Counted from the stretch's first letter, positions 37,901-48,564 are shown. The stretch is DNA of 64,000 nucleotides from Microcoleus sp. AS-A8 (GCA_039962225.1 JAMPKV010000004.1:1-64000), one strand, 5' to 3'. Notes: generated from the sequence alone by a model not told the origin. Program-made: numbers and translations.

Positions 37901-40900
37901 CCAGGGATTCCCCGCTAAACAATAAGTGGTCACAATAGTAAAATGTATTGTAGCCAGCCCAAGCCATATCTCCAGTTTCCAAGGCACTTTGAATGGCCTC
38001 TTGCAAAGGCGCTAACGTTACCTTAAAATGCTCTTTCCAAACACTGGCATGAGGATAAAATAGACCATATATTTTGGCTTTAAGTTCTTTGGCATTAAAT
38101 TGCTCTAACAATCTTAAACCCAGCCGTCCAGAGTGATAAGCCGCATCTATCTCTCCTACACCCGATAGGTAAACCGCATAAAGGGCATAGGCAAAAGCGG
38201 ATTGGGGGGAATGACCATATTCAATCGAGAGATTAACCTGAGTTAAAAGAATCGGCAAGAAAATGGGATTATTGCTCATATAAGCTGCCGGTGCAAGACT
38301 CATCAAAAGATGCAAAGCCGCTAATTTATAGGGATCTGTCATCACCGGAAAGTCTTCTAAATCCTCAAGCTGAGGCAAAGTAGGCACGACTCCACCTTCG
38401 TTAGGCGTGGGAGATAAAGAAACACCTAGCATCTGGAGTACTTGCACACCAGTTTCTATAGCTTTTAGCATCTGGTTTTGTGCAATATAAAACTGGATGT
38501 TTAGTGCATACACCTTCATTTGATCGAGCAAATTCGTGGCTTTTTGCAGTACAATTTCTGCGAGTTCACCAGCTTGTTCAAAGTTAGTATTAAGGTATTG
38601 TGCTTCCACCGCTTCTACATACAGATTGAGTGTCAGCTCGTAGTGATGAATCCAGCTATCTTCGCTCAGGAGTTCTAGACCTAGCGATAAATATTTCACC
38701 GCTGTTTCATAAGCTGTTGCTGATTTCGCTTTTTTCCCGGCTATCCAATTTAATCTTGCTAGTTCATCTTTTTGGGATTGCTGTAGAATTAACTCAGAAC
38801 CAACATTTAGCTGGTTGACAATTTCAAATATATTTTCCTCAAGCTCTGTCTCCGAGGTATGTTTGAGTAACAATTCACCAATTTTCAGGTGAGTCTTTTT
38901 TTTCTCTTCTATGGGAATAATGGAATAAGCCGCTTGCTGTACTCGGTCATGAAGAAATTTGTAAGAAATTTGCAATTGAGACATGGGAATAATTGATTGT
39001 TCCTGTTCCATATCCCAATCCCCAACGAGAGGAATTTTGTAAGATTGACTCTGAGGTAAAACGAGGCCAACTTTCAACGATTCCCACAAATTTTGTGCGG
39101 TTTCGGATAAAGATTTTTCATTAACAATGCTCAGAACGTCTAAAGTAAACTTATCTCCAATACAGGCGGCTAATTTTAAAATATCCTGAGTTGTTGGTGA
39201 TAGCTTTTGAATCTGGTTGACCATCAATTCCACAACATTATCAGTGATATCGATGCCTCGTAGAAGGTCAATATTCCACTGCCAAGTTCCTTTGCTGAAA
39301 TTAAAAGTAAATAGGTTGTCCTGATACAGGGATTTGAGCAACTGAGTTAAGAAAAATGGATTTCCTTGAGTTTTGTTAAACACTAACTCAGCCAGAGGTT
39401 TAGAATTTTTCTCATTACTACGGAGAGTCTCACCCACTAATTGAATGACATGATTGAGGTGCAAAGGTTGTAGAACAATGTTATTAATAGTTGCACCAAT
39501 GGCATTAATTTCCTCTAACGTCAAAATCAATGGATGAGTGGCATTGACTTCGTTATCTCGATACGCCCCAATGAGTAATAAATAGCGGCTATCCCGGTCA
39601 CTCATGAGCAGGTCAATAAACTTCAGAGAGGCTGAATCCGCCCACTGTAAATCATCTAGGAAGAGTACTAAAGGATGTTCTTGGGTGGTAAATACATGAA
39701 GAAATTGTTGAAAGATTCGATTAAATCGGTTTTGTGATTCAGTCGGTCCCAATTGAGGAATCGCTGGTTGAGAACCAACCACCCGCTCCACTTCAGGAAT
39801 CACATCAATGATGACTTGAGCATTAGTACCTAATGCTTCTAATAGTTTTGTTCTCCAAATCGCTAGATTTTCAGCATTTTCTGTGAGCAATTGCCGCATT
39901 AATTCCTGAAAAGCTTGAATCAAAGAAGCATAAGGAATATTCCGCTTAAATTGGTCAAATTTACCGGAAATAAAGTAACCCTGTTGGCGTACCATTGGTT
40001 TATGAACTTCATTCACTAATGAAGACTTGCCAATCCCAGAGTAACCGCTAACTAAAATCATTTCTGTTGCCCCCAGACTCACTCGGTCAAAGGCATCCAT
40101 AAGAAAGGTGACTTCTTGGTCGCGACCATAAAGTTTTTGTGGGATGAGAAATTGGCTGTATAAATCTAGCTGACCCACATCGAAGGAGGAAATCTGACCC
40201 GACTCCTCTAGCATCTTCAGACAAGTTTCCAGGTCAGCCTTTAATCCCAAGGCAGTTTGATATCGTTCTTCAGCGGTTTTCGCTAATAATTTCATCACAA
40301 TATCGGAAACAGGTTGGGGAATTTCTGGATTGACTTCTCTAGGAGATATGGGTGTTCTTGCAATATGGCAATGAACCAATTCCAATGGCTCGGTCGATTG
40401 AAAAGGTAGCTGTCCCGTCAGCATTTCATAGAACGTAATGCCTAAAGAATAAAAGTCCGTTCGATAATCAATGGAGCGGTTCATCCTCCCAGTTTGCTCT
40501 GGAGACATGTAGGCGAGGGTACCTTCAATCAAATCAGGATTACCAACGATCTGATTTTCAACGGATAAGCACGATGAAATACTAAAATCAATGATTTTTA
40601 CTTGATGGGTTTTAGGGTTGATTAGGATATTGTAGGGCTTAATATCTTTATGAATAATATTCTCTCGATGCACCTGCTCAAGAATTGAAACAAGCTGAAG
40701 AGTAATTGGTAATAAATAGGTTAATTCCAATTTTCGGTTGATGAGATTTTTTTTTAGAGTTTCTCCCCCAAAATCTGATAAAACCAATGCCAACCCGTTT
40801 TTATATCTTTCCAACGATAAGGGTTTAACAATTCCTTCTATTTGCAAAGATTGAAGAATTTTATACTCATGTTTTAACCGAGATATCTGTTCTAAAGTGG

Positions 40901-41030
40901 GATACTCAGCTTTGATTGTTTTAATAATTACTGAGAATGATTCTATCTCTTTCGTCGCACGATAAACACGGGTGGTGGAACCGTCATAAATGACTTCAAT
41001 TAGGTTGTAACCGGCAATGGTTAAGCTCAT
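34962..41030 (-). CDS. Giant Ser/Thr kinase-AAA-TPR-GAF-histidine kinase-REC protein (HstK type)
   Basis: 2022 residues combining two kinds of kinase. Order: Ser/Thr kinase (about 1-265; [10 protein letters not shown] replaces the usual HRD, followed by IIDFSISS); an AAA ATPase with Walker [13 protein letters not shown] near 330; a long helical/TPR-like stretch; GAF domain near 1335-1490 ([26 protein letters not shown]); coiled coil; HisKA with [18 protein letters not shown]; HATPase with [10 protein letters not shown] and GTGLGLAI; receiver with [13 protein letters not shown]; and a short C-terminal HPt-like helical tail of uncertain identity. Such proteins are a known cyanobacterial class (HstK in Anabaena). 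No signal peptide is present. The downstream hybrid kinase overlaps by 11 bases. Confidence 0.95.
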   Translation of the reverse strand: MSLTIAGYNLIEVIYDGSTTRVYRATKEIESFSVIIKTIKAEYPTLEQISRLKHEYKILQSLQIEGIVKPLSLERYKNGLALVLSDFGGETLKKNLINRKLELTYLLPITLQLVSILEQVHRENIIHKDIKPYNILINPKTHQVKIIDFSISSCLSVENQIVGNPDLIEGTLAYMSPEQTGRMNRSIDYRTDFYSLGITFYEMLTGQLPFQSTEPLELVHCHIARTPISPREVNPEIPQPVSDIVMKLLAKTAEERYQTALGLKADLETCLKMLEESGQISSFDVGQLDLYSQFLIPQKLYGRDQEVTFLMDAFDRVSLGATEMILVSGYSGIGKSSLVNEVHKPMVRQQGYFISGKFDQFKRNIPYASLIQAFQELMRQLLTENAENLAIWRTKLLEALGTNAQVIIDVIPEVERVVGSQPAIPQLGPTESQNRFNRIFQQFLHVFTTQEHPLVLFLDDLQWADSASLKFIDLLMSDRDSRYLLLIGAYRDNEVNATHPLILTLEEINAIGATINNIVLQPLHLNHVIQLVGETLRSNEKNSKPLAELVFNKTQGNPFFLTQLLKSLYQDNLFTFNFSKGTWQWNIDLLRGIDITDNVVELMVNQIQKLSPTTQDILKLAACIGDKFTLDVLSIVNEKSLSETAQNLWESLKVGLVLPQSQSYKIPLVGDWDMEQEQSIIPMSQLQISYKFLHDRVQQAAYSIIPIEEKKKTHLKIGELLLKHTSETELEENIFEIVNQLNVGSELILQQSQKDELARLNWIAGKKAKSATAYETAVKYLSLGLELLSEDSWIHHYELTLNLYVEAVEAQYLNTNFEQAGELAEIVLQKATNLLDQMKVYALNIQFYIAQNQMLKAIETGVQVLQMLGVSLSPTPNEGGVVPTLPQLEDLEDFPVMTDPYKLAALHLLMSLAPAAYMSNNPIFLPILLTQVNLSIEYGHSPQSAFAYALYAVYLSGVGEIDAAYHSGRLGLRLLEQFNAKELKAKIYGLFYPHASVWKEHFKVTLAPLQEAIQSALETGDMAWAGYNTFYYCDHLLFSGESLEVVSQKQAQYFECLLKRKQTLESDYLNVWRRLGLKLLDKAEERYSLHNEMVTDAENLQRLIAINNHMCIFAGYLANAIFCYFSQDYAQSVAHASAALKHTGGVLGMMINGQHNFYYSLALLAQAASLPESDQKTALLQVSLNQETLKKWAFHAPDNYQHKYDLVEAEKTRFLGQPLDAMEFYDRAIAGARKQGFLQEEALASELAAKFYFSRNREKMAIDYLTQSYYAYVSWGATLKRRELEIQYPQLFSRTPNPKNTNIEVNRTISATTQGSSGMLDLATVIKASQALSGEIVLGQLLTKLMQIVIENAGAETGFLILEKANQLLIEASGRVEQQEVTVEQSMPVETSQQLPLSVINYVARTQEYVVLNDATEEGLFSTDSYIVQHQPKSILCTPIVYQGKLIGILYLENNLTTGAFTPERLEVLQLLSSQAAISIENARLYQDLEDANTNLKQSHEQLADYSRTLETKVKERTLELQDKNLHLHQEIRERQRAEQAADAANRAKSEFLANMSHELRTPLNGILGYTQIFKKDKTLSDRQKNGIGIIHQCGEHLLTLINDILDLSKIEARKMELYPKDFALSEFLEGIAEICRIRAEQKGLVLVYETLTPLPKAIRADEKRLRQVLINLLGNAVKFTQKGRVTFKVGYQQGKLRVQVEDTGIGIAPNQLEEIFLPFQQVGEHSRETEGTGLGLAISRQFVEMMGASLEVKSTLGEGSVFWLDLDLPEVDQGADIAKVDERHIIGFKGSKRKVLVVDDKWTNRSVLINLLEPLGFEVLEVPNGLECLAQAREFKPDLIFMDLVMPVLDGFETTRRIRLLPELEGVVVIAISASVFDFDRQQSREVGCDDFLPKPVREADLLEKLRGYLGLEWVYETSGVGATQVSLLQESAVMGQEQLLNGNKQLTGPEFIPLPAQELEILFDLAMMGDLRGIMEQASQLEALDPQWLPLATHLRQLAKSFKGKQILELLKNMKRQNEC

Positions 41031-41405
41031 TTTCGTCCTCTCAAGAGAATTAATATTGATTACTATCTCTACCGATTAGGTAAGCCGCTAAACTTGGCAA
41101 TAATTTAACCCAATCATGGGCTCTTCGATACGGGATACAACAAAACAGCGAATTTAGTATCTACTCAGAGCTAGAGCAGATATAGCCAGTTTAAATAATT
41201 CGTAAAAATTTTCTTCTCTTTCTCTGTGTTTTCTCTGTCTGGAGTGGGGCGCTTCGGCAAGCCGCTACACGTCTACGTTATTATTTACAACTCAAATAGA
41301 CTGGCTATCAAACCGTAGCTTCAACGTATCGGAGTGCCAGGAAACTACCGCTTATGTGCACAGTCTATTATTGAACGCACCCCCCAATTTTATGACAGAA
41401 AAACT
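41031..41405. other. Spacer, no gene
   Basis: 375 bases upstream of the giant kinase gene and downstream of the ATP-grasp gene, both on the minus strand. It should hold the promoter of the kinase operon. A short GC-rich stretch near 41240-41275 stands out from the AT-rich surroundings, but no gene or perfect long palindrome was seen. Confidence 0.4.
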
Positions 41406-43013
41406 CTAGCTAGCCCCCCAAGCAATAGGAGGGCTGGGATAGGAAGGAGACTTGGCAGAATTGAGGTTTGGCTTAGTTTCTTCATCCAAAACCTTGACCA
41501 CCTGGTTATATAAATCTTCTGCCTGTTGTAGAGAATCCCCGATACTGGTTACTCCCAGCTTACCAAACTCGGAGAGTGATCCCATTAAGTGAAACACGTT
41601 CCCGGTTTTGGTACTACTATCAAAGTGCAGGCGGTGATGGGCAATAATATCCATTAAGTCTTGGGGCATTAATCCTCGATAGCGCTCTTTTTGTAAATTG
41701 TCTGTGGCAATATAGTACTTCTCGCGACCCTCTTGGCTGTAAAATAAACCCGTAGATTGGTCGTAGCGACCATTGGTCAAAAACTTAAGGCTCATAAACG
41801 GATGAGTGGTGCCGCCTTTGCGTAAGTTGATTTCAATCGCCTGCAAATCCCATTTGGCACCGGGACTATCAGGCTGATGAACGGCAACAAAATCAACTCC
41901 GTAGCGCTCAATCGCTCCCTTGTTCGCCAAAACCCGACCCACACGCAGCCCCATCTCTTGCAAGCGCAGGCGATACGCTTCATCCCCAGGAAACTTGCAA
42001 CCCAAATAGATTTGACCGTCTGGGCCACCTAAAATCTGATCGTGGGTTGAGAGGATCTGAACTTCCCCATTGGGACTGATATAGCCCTGGACACTGGGCG
42101 ATCGCTTTTCTTCCCCCTCAATAAATGCCTCAACAATCGCCCCCAACTCTGGAATGCGGCTGGAAAAATTCTCCCACGTCTCATTCTTCGCTTGAAAGCT
42201 CAAGGATTCCATGCGCTCATGAAGTGTTGCCACTCGTTCGGCATGGGAGGCTTTGTCCGGAGCCACCTCTGGTATTTTTCTCAAGTCAAGGATGGCATTC
42301 CCCTCTCCGGAAAAGCCTTCATTGAGTTTAACCACGATCCGCTTTAGGGACGGTTGACGTTCCCACAACTCGGCAGCCGCTTCCACGAGATCATTCACGG
42401 TTTGCATAATCTCGCTGCCGTCGGGATAAGCCACACCACTTTCGGCAAAAATTTCCCGACTGCCGCTTTTTGTACCCCAATACAGCAAGTCTGGATCTGG
42501 GGCTAACAGTGGAATCCCCACTTTTACCGATAACTCTCGCTCTAGTTCCGATGAGTTATAACAAACCATGTACGACTTCTGAGGGCGAAGTGCTTGGCGA
42601 ATCCGCTCAATTAACCGGGGACGCTCTAAAATCTTTTGGCTCAGGGGTTTGGAAGAGCCATCATAGGTCGAAAGCAGCAGCAAGCGATCGCGCGCATGGG
42701 AGAAAGGAATTCCCGGCAATAGCTGCAAATAATAATCAATGATAATCGGCGACAGAGGTATAGCCGTAATGTAAATTAACCGCGTGCGCGGATTGCGTAG
42801 ACGAATCAAAGAAAACAACAGCCGTTCTTCGTAGTGCAGACAGCCCTCAATCTTCTTGAGTTCTCGCTGATCCATACTGACGGAAGGTACCACCAAGATA
42901 TCGTGGTCGTCTTGGTCCAATAACTCAACGCTATCCCAGCGCTCACGCAACTGATTCTGAAGATGCCGAAACTGCTCTGCACATGCAGAGGAAGAAGAAT
43001 TTAAAGTTTGCAT
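41406..43013 (-). CDS. ATP-grasp ligase, PGM1-related (peptide ligase-like)
   Basis: A 535-residue protein of the group related to the ATP-grasp peptide ligase PGM1 of pheganomycin synthesis. The N-terminal part has DHDILVVPSVSMDQRELKKI, and YEERLLFSLIRLRNPRTRLIYI. The ATP-grasp core shows IVVKLNEGFSGEGNAI (nucleotide-binding lysine), EAFIEGEEKRSPSVQGYI, GVDFVAVH and the metal-binding EINLRKGGTTHPF. It would join a carboxylate to an amine through an acyl phosphate, but the substrates are unknown. Cyanobacterial homologues are widespread and mostly uncharacterised. It is divergent from an acyltransferase gene with a 319-base shared spacer. Confidence 0.82.
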   Translation of the reverse strand: MQTLNSSSSACAEQFRHLQNQLRERWDSVELLDQDDHDILVVPSVSMDQRELKKIEGCLHYEERLLFSLIRLRNPRTRLIYITAIPLSPIIIDYYLQLLPGIPFSHARDRLLLLSTYDGSSKPLSQKILERPRLIERIRQALRPQKSYMVCYNSSELERELSVKVGIPLLAPDPDLLYWGTKSGSREIFAESGVAYPDGSEIMQTVNDLVEAAAELWERQPSLKRIVVKLNEGFSGEGNAILDLRKIPEVAPDKASHAERVATLHERMESLSFQAKNETWENFSSRIPELGAIVEAFIEGEEKRSPSVQGYISPNGEVQILSTHDQILGGPDGQIYLGCKFPGDEAYRLRLQEMGLRVGRVLANKGAIERYGVDFVAVHQPDSPGAKWDLQAIEINLRKGGTTHPFMSLKFLTNGRYDQSTGLFYSQEGREKYYIATDNLQKERYRGLMPQDLMDIIAHHRLHFDSSTKTGNVFHLMGSLSEFGKLGVTSIGDSLQQAEDLYNQVVKVLDEETKPNLNSAKSPSYPSPPIAWGAS

Positions 43014-43332
43014 TACCCCAACCCCGCCTTAATCCGGATAAATGCAATCTTAACGGTTACCGGGGAACCCGTTAACAAATCGCAATCAAGTTATACTTCA
43101 TCGGGTCGACAAACAAAGGGGGCTGCTTGCGGTATTCACGCCAATATCTAACTTTGGGGTGTTACCACGAAGCCGTTTATTTTTTACCGACTTCCCCTAA
43201 CGTCTTGGAACGTCCCGTATAGGAATTAATCTTGACTAAACTCGTTTTATTGAAGATATTAAACTTCAAAGGCTAAATTTTCAAGACAATTGAATAAAAA
43301 GTTGCCAAATAGACCGTCAGTGACGTTAAGTT
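43014..43332. other. Divergent promoter region
   Basis: 319 bases between the divergent ligase and acyltransferase genes. No coding frame or named motif was recognised; both promoters must lie here. Confidence 0.4.
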
Positions 43333-44562
43333 ATGCATCACCCCAAAGTCAACTTTGCGAATCAATTAGATCCTTTTCTTGCGCTTCGAGGGCTGGCTTG
43401 TCTGGTTGTGGTTTTTTATCATGTTGCTCCTCCTAGAAAATTTATCGTTTATCAAAATTATGACTTTAGCTGGATACTATTTGGTCATGGTTACGCCGCT
43501 GTTTTAGTTTTCTTTTGCTTATCCGGTTATTTGATGGGAAAAGTATTTTATTCGGGAAAATATACCCTTGACCGAACAGGTGTTTTTAATTTTTGGCGAA
43601 ACCGTATTTTGAGGATTTTTCCTCTCTATTATTTTAGTATTTTGATTTTAGCCGTATTTGTTTATACACCAATTTTACAAATTCAGAACTGGGGAGCTTT
43701 ATTTCGCTTATGTACTTTCACTTACAATCAAAGTCTTCCCGTGGAATTTAGTGGAAGTTTCTGGTCGCTCTCAACAGAAGTCCAGTTTTATCTTTTGGTT
43801 CCTCTAATTTATGCCGGTTTAAAAAATCGTCTTCAAAGCAAGAAACAAGTCATTTTTTCATTTGCAGCCATTCTTTTGCTAATCTGTCTCTTACGATTAG
43901 CCTTCATTATTATTTTTAAAACTCCAGAAAATCTCGATAACTACATTCAATATGTTTATACTCCCCTTCTGACAAATATTGATGTTTTTATGTGTGGTTT
44001 TTTGGTCAATGCTTGGCTGAAATGTAGAAAAGATAGTGAGTTCAAGCCAAACAAGGATTTAGCTATAAAGTTTTCTTTTTTTAATTTATCAATCTCGGCA
44101 AAAAAGATAATCGCTTTTATATTGATAATAATTCTATTTCTGTTCACGGCTTATTATTACTATCATCAAGGCCCTGGTGAGTCCGTTGTCTATCCAGCCG
44201 TAACCGCAATAATAACTTCAATTTTTATTGGCTTGTTTGAGTCAAGCGTTAATCATGAATCTTTTCATAAAAATGAAAAATTATCCTTTGATGCTATAGT
44301 CAGAAATCCTGTCAGAACCTTAGAAGTTGCAGGTGTTCTTTCTTATGGTGTCTATCTTTGGCATCAAGCTATTCTGGCAAAAATTACTACGATTATGACA
44401 TCAACTCATCCTGTCGAAGTATTTTTGATTAAGCTTGTAGGAACACTCGTTTTATCAAGTGTACTGGCAACTGTAACCTATTATGCCATTGAGCTACCCG
44501 CCGCTCGATGGAAACTTTACCGAAGCTCTGCCAAAATCGATAACTCAACCTCTTCTTCCTAG
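43333..44562 (+). CDS. Acyltransferase family 3 membrane protein
   Basis: A 409-residue integral membrane acyltransferase (OafA/YrhL kind) with about ten hydrophobic segments. The catalytic histidine lies in LRGLACLVVVFYHVAPPRK (about 19-37), then the RNRILRIFPLYYFSI segment and FSGSFWSLSTEVQFYLLVPL, typical of the family. It adds acetyl or other acyl groups to surface sugars or lipids. The gene is AT-rich compared with the neighbours, which is usual for polysaccharide-decorating genes and can signal transfer. Confidence 0.92.
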   Translation: MHHPKVNFANQLDPFLALRGLACLVVVFYHVAPPRKFIVYQNYDFSWILFGHGYAAVLVFFCLSGYLMGKVFYSGKYTLDRTGVFNFWRNRILRIFPLYYFSILILAVFVYTPILQIQNWGALFRLCTFTYNQSLPVEFSGSFWSLSTEVQFYLLVPLIYAGLKNRLQSKKQVIFSFAAILLLICLLRLAFIIIFKTPENLDNYIQYVYTPLLTNIDVFMCGFLVNAWLKCRKDSEFKPNKDLAIKFSFFNLSISAKKIIAFILIIILFLFTAYYYYHQGPGESVVYPAVTAIITSIFIGLFESSVNHESFHKNEKLSFDAIVRNPVRTLEVAGVLSYGVYLWHQAILAKITTIMTSTHPVEVFLIKLVGTLVLSSVLATVTYYAIELPAARWKLYRSSAKIDNSTSSS

Positions 44563-44766
44563 TACAGTGTAGACATCTAAAGTCGCGACGATTTGAGCAA
44601 ATGACAAGTTCAATATCACAAGCATAATCATTAAGCGATCGCCTTTGACACCGCTTAAAGTGGGAGAAGTATTCCACCCAAAGCTATGATTGAATGAATT
44701 TTTTTAAATGTTAAAATCTTTTGAATGGGTTTTCTTGTAACGAATGGGCTGTAATCCGTAGTCAGC

Positions 44767-45204
44767 TCATAAAACGGGTGTTGAGTCACGAATTTGTAAA
44801 ATTTCTTCTAAAAGAAGGCGATCACCGTCTGAATTACCTTCCATCAATCCAGCCTTTGCTTTTTCCGTGACTTGTAGATGACTGTGGGGTTCTAACTTAA
44901 AATCTTGGTTTAAAACAAACCCCAGATTTTGAAGTTTTGTAAGTGCTAAATTATTCGTAAATTCAACTAAATCAACTTCTGGCTGGAGATAATAGGAATT
45001 ACGTAAAATCCAACGACAAGCCTCAGGCTCAGTTTTAGCTAACATATAGATTGCCGTCGTCAAAACATCTTCAACACATTTAGGATTAGGTAAAACGGTA
45101 AGAAAGTTTTTCAAAGAAATAATCAGTGCTGGATTCTGACTTTTAAAAACATCTACAGTTAATTCAAGGTGAATATCATCGGTTTTGGCTAAACACATGC
45201 TCAC
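44767..45204 (-). CDS. Hypothetical protein
   Basis: About 145 residues, soluble and mixed alpha/beta with no recognised domain (LTVDVFKSQNPALIISLKNFLTVLP, EACRWILRNSYYLQPEVDLVEFTNN). The GTG at 45204 follows AAGGA at 8 bases; an ATG at 45198 is also possible. It has normal codon use and no obvious partners. It looks like a cyanobacterium-specific conserved protein, though conservation cannot be checked here. Confidence 0.65.
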   Translation of the reverse strand: MSMCLAKTDDIHLELTVDVFKSQNPALIISLKNFLTVLPNPKCVEDVLTTAIYMLAKTEPEACRWILRNSYYLQPEVDLVEFTNNLALTKLQNLGFVLNQDFKLEPHSHLQVTEKAKAGLMEGNSDGDRLLLEEILQIRDSTPVL

Positions 45205-45808
45205 GGGTCTTTTCCTTATCAATCAAAAGGAGACTCTTGGCAGATAGTACCACCAGCCTTAAAGTTGAGACCGCCAAGTCATGGAGACGATAAGTGTCAG
45301 CCACCTTTATGTGTGAGAGTCTTAGGCTACCTCAGCCAAGGCAAGAACGTCTCGTAGCTGCTCAACGGCTTCGAGTCCCGCACGTCGAAAGCAAAAGCTA
45401 GACCCATAAATGACGGTTCAACCAATGATTGGTCTGGCTATACCTTAAAAATTAGTCGATCAATGTGAATAATTTGTGAACAATCTAATAGACTCTTACC
45501 CTAATCAGCCCCGAAGATTAGCTATGGAGTGACTAATACTTCAGTTCGTCAGCCCCAATAAAGGTGGTTAAAGAAAAATCTCAGGAATCAGAACCCCAGC
45601 TAAATTTTAATAGCTATAAGGTCTGGTGATAGTCTTTTCCTAGTTGGAATTATAACTTCTCAATTTTTAAATTACTGATGCTTATGGCAATTTTGATTTA
45701 CATACACTATGGATAGGGGCACGATCAACTCGTGCCCCTACAAAAACCCATATTCTACCCGAATGAAAACGGCTCTAATTTACTGACGAATTAGCCGCAT
45801 TAGGCAGA
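45205..45808. other. Spacer with hairpin and possible coding relic
   Basis: 604 bases without a full gene. On the minus strand between about 45410 and 45322 one frame reads IYGSSFCFRRAGLEAVEQL and then RDVLALAEVA before TAA, preceded by a stop and with no start codon, which resembles the end of a lost gene. A REP-like hairpin occupies 45715-45739. Confidence 0.45.
45715..45739. repeat. Hairpin of AGGGGCA type, copy 1
   Basis: 10-bp perfect arms AGGGGCACGA and TCGTGCCCCT around TCAAC. It lies 70 bases after the stop of gnd. There is no T-run, so it is more likely a dispersed palindrome than an intrinsic terminator. Similar arms occur at 51601-51629. Confidence 0.8.
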
Positions 45809-47257
45809 TTAATCGGTGGTGCCAGTTTGTAGCGATTCTTCAGCAACCTTCGTCCATTCGGTGTGGAATGCACCTGGTTTATCGGTACGTTCATAGGTGT
45901 GAGCACCGAAGTAGTCACGCTGTGCTTGAGTAAGGTTTTGTGGCAGGCGAGCGCGTCGGTAGCTGTCGAAGTAATCCAAGGATGCGCTGAATGCAGGAAC
46001 CGCAATCCCTAGTTTGTTCGCCACTATCAGCACATCCCGCCAAGCATCTTGCCGATCCAAAATGCTTTGCTTAAATTCAGGAGCTAACAACAAGTTGGGC
46101 AAATTTTCGTCGTCCCTGAAAGCGGTCTTAATCTTATCGAGGAAGCCAGCGCGAATAATACAGCCACCTTTCCAAATTCGGGAAATTTCGCTCAAAGCAA
46201 GGTTGTAGTTCAAATCCTTAGATGCCTTACTCAACAGCGCCATCCCTTGAGCATAGGAACAAATCTTTGAGCAGTAAAGAGCATCTCGGATTTTGTTGAT
46301 AAATTCTTTAGTATCCCCCTCATATTTGCCCGTGGGTCCCGGTAACTCTTGTGAGGCTGCCACCCGGTCTTGTTTATAGAAGGACATAATCCGAGCGTTG
46401 ACCGCTGCAATCATGGTGGGGATGGGTACAGCAAGTTCTAAGGCACTCTGTACTGTCCAGCGTCCCGTTCCCTTTTGTCCAGCAGCATCCTGAATGACAT
46501 CTACCAGCGGTAAGTTAGTGTCTGGGTCAATGAACCTGAAAATATCCGCTGTAATTTCAATCAAAAACGAGTTGAGTTCGTCGGTTGTGTTCCACTCCGT
46601 AAAAACTTCGTGTAGCTGCTGATGGTTCAGTCCCAACGTGTTCTTGAGTAGGTCGTAGGCTTCGGCAATAAGCTGCATATCGCCGTATTCAATCCCGTTG
46701 TGTACCATCTTGACGTAGTGACCTGCACCACCAGCGCCGATGTAGGTGACACAAGGCCCATCATCTACTTGAGCGGCTATTTTCGTCAGAATAGGTTGTA
46801 ATTCTGCGTAAGCCTGCTGTGTACCCCCAGGCATTAAGCTTGGGCCATTCAGCGCTCCTTCTTCACCACCGCTGACGCCCATGCCCACAAATCCCAGTCC
46901 AGCCGCCTCTAATTCTTGGGTGCGTCGCTCTGTGTCTGGATAGTAGGAGTTACCGCCGTCAATGATCATGTCCCCCGGCTCTAGGAAGGGCTTGAGCTGG
47001 GCAATCACCGCATCAACCGGCGCACCCGCTTTCACCATAATCAGAATCTTACGGGGTCGTTCCAGCGATTTGACAAATTCTTCAATCGAGTAGGTCGCTG
47101 TGAAGTTCTTCCCCTTAGCCCGCACCTCCATAAACTTTTGGGTAACGGCAGCGGTACGATTGTAAACACTGACTGGAAAACCATTACGCTCCACATTCAG
47201 GGCAAGGTTTTCGCCCATAACGGCTAGACCAATCAGACCAAAACTTGGTTGTGTCAT
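45809..47257 (-). CDS. gnd: 6-phosphogluconate dehydrogenase, decarboxylating
   Basis: A 482-residue enzyme of the oxidative pentose phosphate pathway, which in cyanobacteria supplies NADPH in the dark. The NADP-binding GLAVMGENLALNVERNG is at residues 8-23, followed by DGGNSYYPDT, the substrate signature GVSGGEEGALNGPSLMPGG, the catalytic lysine region HYVKMVHNGIEYGDMQLI and RDYFGAHTYER near the end. The length is standard and no domain is missing. It is monocistronic and divergent from the Ycf66 gene. Confidence 0.97.
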   Translation of the reverse strand: MTQPSFGLIGLAVMGENLALNVERNGFPVSVYNRTAAVTQKFMEVRAKGKNFTATYSIEEFVKSLERPRKILIMVKAGAPVDAVIAQLKPFLEPGDMIIDGGNSYYPDTERRTQELEAAGLGFVGMGVSGGEEGALNGPSLMPGGTQQAYAELQPILTKIAAQVDDGPCVTYIGAGGAGHYVKMVHNGIEYGDMQLIAEAYDLLKNTLGLNHQQLHEVFTEWNTTDELNSFLIEITADIFRFIDPDTNLPLVDVIQDAAGQKGTGRWTVQSALELAVPIPTMIAAVNARIMSFYKQDRVAASQELPGPTGKYEGDTKEFINKIRDALYCSKICSYAQGMALLSKASKDLNYNLALSEISRIWKGGCIIRAGFLDKIKTAFRDDENLPNLLLAPEFKQSILDRQDAWRDVLIVANKLGIAVPAFSASLDYFDSYRRARLPQNLTQAQRDYFGAHTYERTDKPGAFHTEWTKVAEESLQTGTTD

Positions 47258-47538
47258 CTGAACTCTCTCCGGAACTCTGAGTATTACGGTTGTCTCAGCC
47301 TTCAGAGTATCTCGATCCCCGGAGTAGCCCTGTAAAGATATAGATTAAATTAAAAGTCTGCCTTGGTTTGATTGACGAAACTTTTATCCTATTTAAATAG
47401 GTTTAAGATGGAATTTTAGCATAAGTGGCTGGAATTAGCAAAGACAGCATGATCTGCAACGGCAGATTGACTTATTGGTATTTAAATCTACATTTTCAAG
47501 CCAAAATTTAGAGACACAGAGTAAGGAGTACCCACAAA

Positions 47539-48441
47539 ATGTTGGCATACGTCCTGGCGTTGGTCATTGGTCTTGGTAGCCTGGGAATGTACCTGGCAGC
47601 CTTCTTTTTCCCAGAAGTTCATCGCAAAGAGGATTTTGCCTGGAGCGCAGTTGGACTATTCTACGCCCTGGTTTTATGGGTGTGTGCTGGACGCATTACC
47701 GGCGGCGTTCTTTTGGGGCAGACGGCAAGTGTAGCGCTGTTAGGTTGGTTTGGCTGGCAAACCCTGACCTTGAGGCGAGAGCTGACTTCCCCAGAACACA
47801 GAACACCCATTTCTCCAGAAGTGCAAGAGAAAATTCAAGGATTCTCATTCACCGGATTGGCACAAAAACTGCAACAGCAAGTCAGCGGTCTACAAAAGAA
47901 GAAGCCAGCGGAAGCCCCATCTTCCTCCGCTTCACCCGCAACGGCAAACACACCGAAAGACAAGAAAAGGGTGGCTGGGGGACAAGCAGCGACCCAGCCT
48001 CCTGATACAGCCTCAGCACCGACAGTTACCGCAGATACTCCAAAAAGCTCGAATTTCGTAACAATTCTTGACTCAAGAAATACCCCAACCGAGACAGAAC
48101 TTCAGGAAACGGCAACCACAGAGGTAAGTGCATCCCCAACCCCAGTGGCTCAACCAGCGGTAGATAACGCCGAAATGTCAGCGTCTCCTGAACTGGTGCG
48201 ACCGAATCCACCCGCACCTGAACTCGTAGAAGCGGCCCAAGAATCGGCTATGTCTAACGCGACAGACTCTGGTGTAGACGCTGCCATACCCATTGAGGAA
48301 ATCGCGCCGGAAGTCGAACTGGCACCCCCGGCAGAGCCACCTGGTGATGGCGACCCGATTATGAGACAAAATCCTCCAGATGTGGACATTGTGATCGAAG
48401 GCGTTCCCATCGACCCAGAGAACCCACCAAAGCTCAGTTGA
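47539..48441 (+). CDS. Ycf66 family membrane protein
   Basis: A 300-residue protein whose first about 90 residues match the plastid/cyanobacterial Ycf66 family: MLAYVLALVIGLGSLGMYLAAFFFPEVHRKEDF and ALVLWVCAGRITGGVLLGQTASVALLGWF form three or four membrane helices. The function is unknown. The remaining about 200 residues form a disordered, Pro/Ala/Glu-rich tail (SPATANTPKDKKR, VELAPPAEPPGDG), longer than in many relatives. The ATG at 47539 follows AAGGAG at 9 bases. Confidence 0.9.
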   Translation: MLAYVLALVIGLGSLGMYLAAFFFPEVHRKEDFAWSAVGLFYALVLWVCAGRITGGVLLGQTASVALLGWFGWQTLTLRRELTSPEHRTPISPEVQEKIQGFSFTGLAQKLQQQVSGLQKKKPAEAPSSSASPATANTPKDKKRVAGGQAATQPPDTASAPTVTADTPKSSNFVTILDSRNTPTETELQETATTEVSASPTPVAQPAVDNAEMSASPELVRPNPPAPELVEAAQESAMSNATDSGVDAAIPIEEIAPEVELAPPAEPPGDGDPIMRQNPPDVDIVIEGVPIDPENPPKLS

Positions 48442-48475
48442 AGTTCCCCTAAATTCTCACAGATAATGGGAAAAG

Positions 48476-48564
48476 AGCCTATCCGAGAAATCCTTGATGG
48501 ATAATGACGTTCCACCTATGTTGATGTGGGGTTTCAAATCTCGACACCACTTTTCGGATAGGCT
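48476..48564. repeat. 89-bp element with 11-bp terminal inverted repeats
   Basis: AGCCTATCCGA at 48476-48486 and TCGGATAGGCT at 48554-48564, with imperfect pairing extending inward. A smaller CCACC/GTGG-type pairing sits inside. It ends 33 bases before the ileS start. It may be a small transposon-derived element or a folded leader; no known riboswitch was recognised. Confidence 0.7.

Noticed and set aside
41216-41280. Possible structured RNA in a GC-rich patch
   Set aside because: No complete stem set or known motif could be drawn from the sequence.
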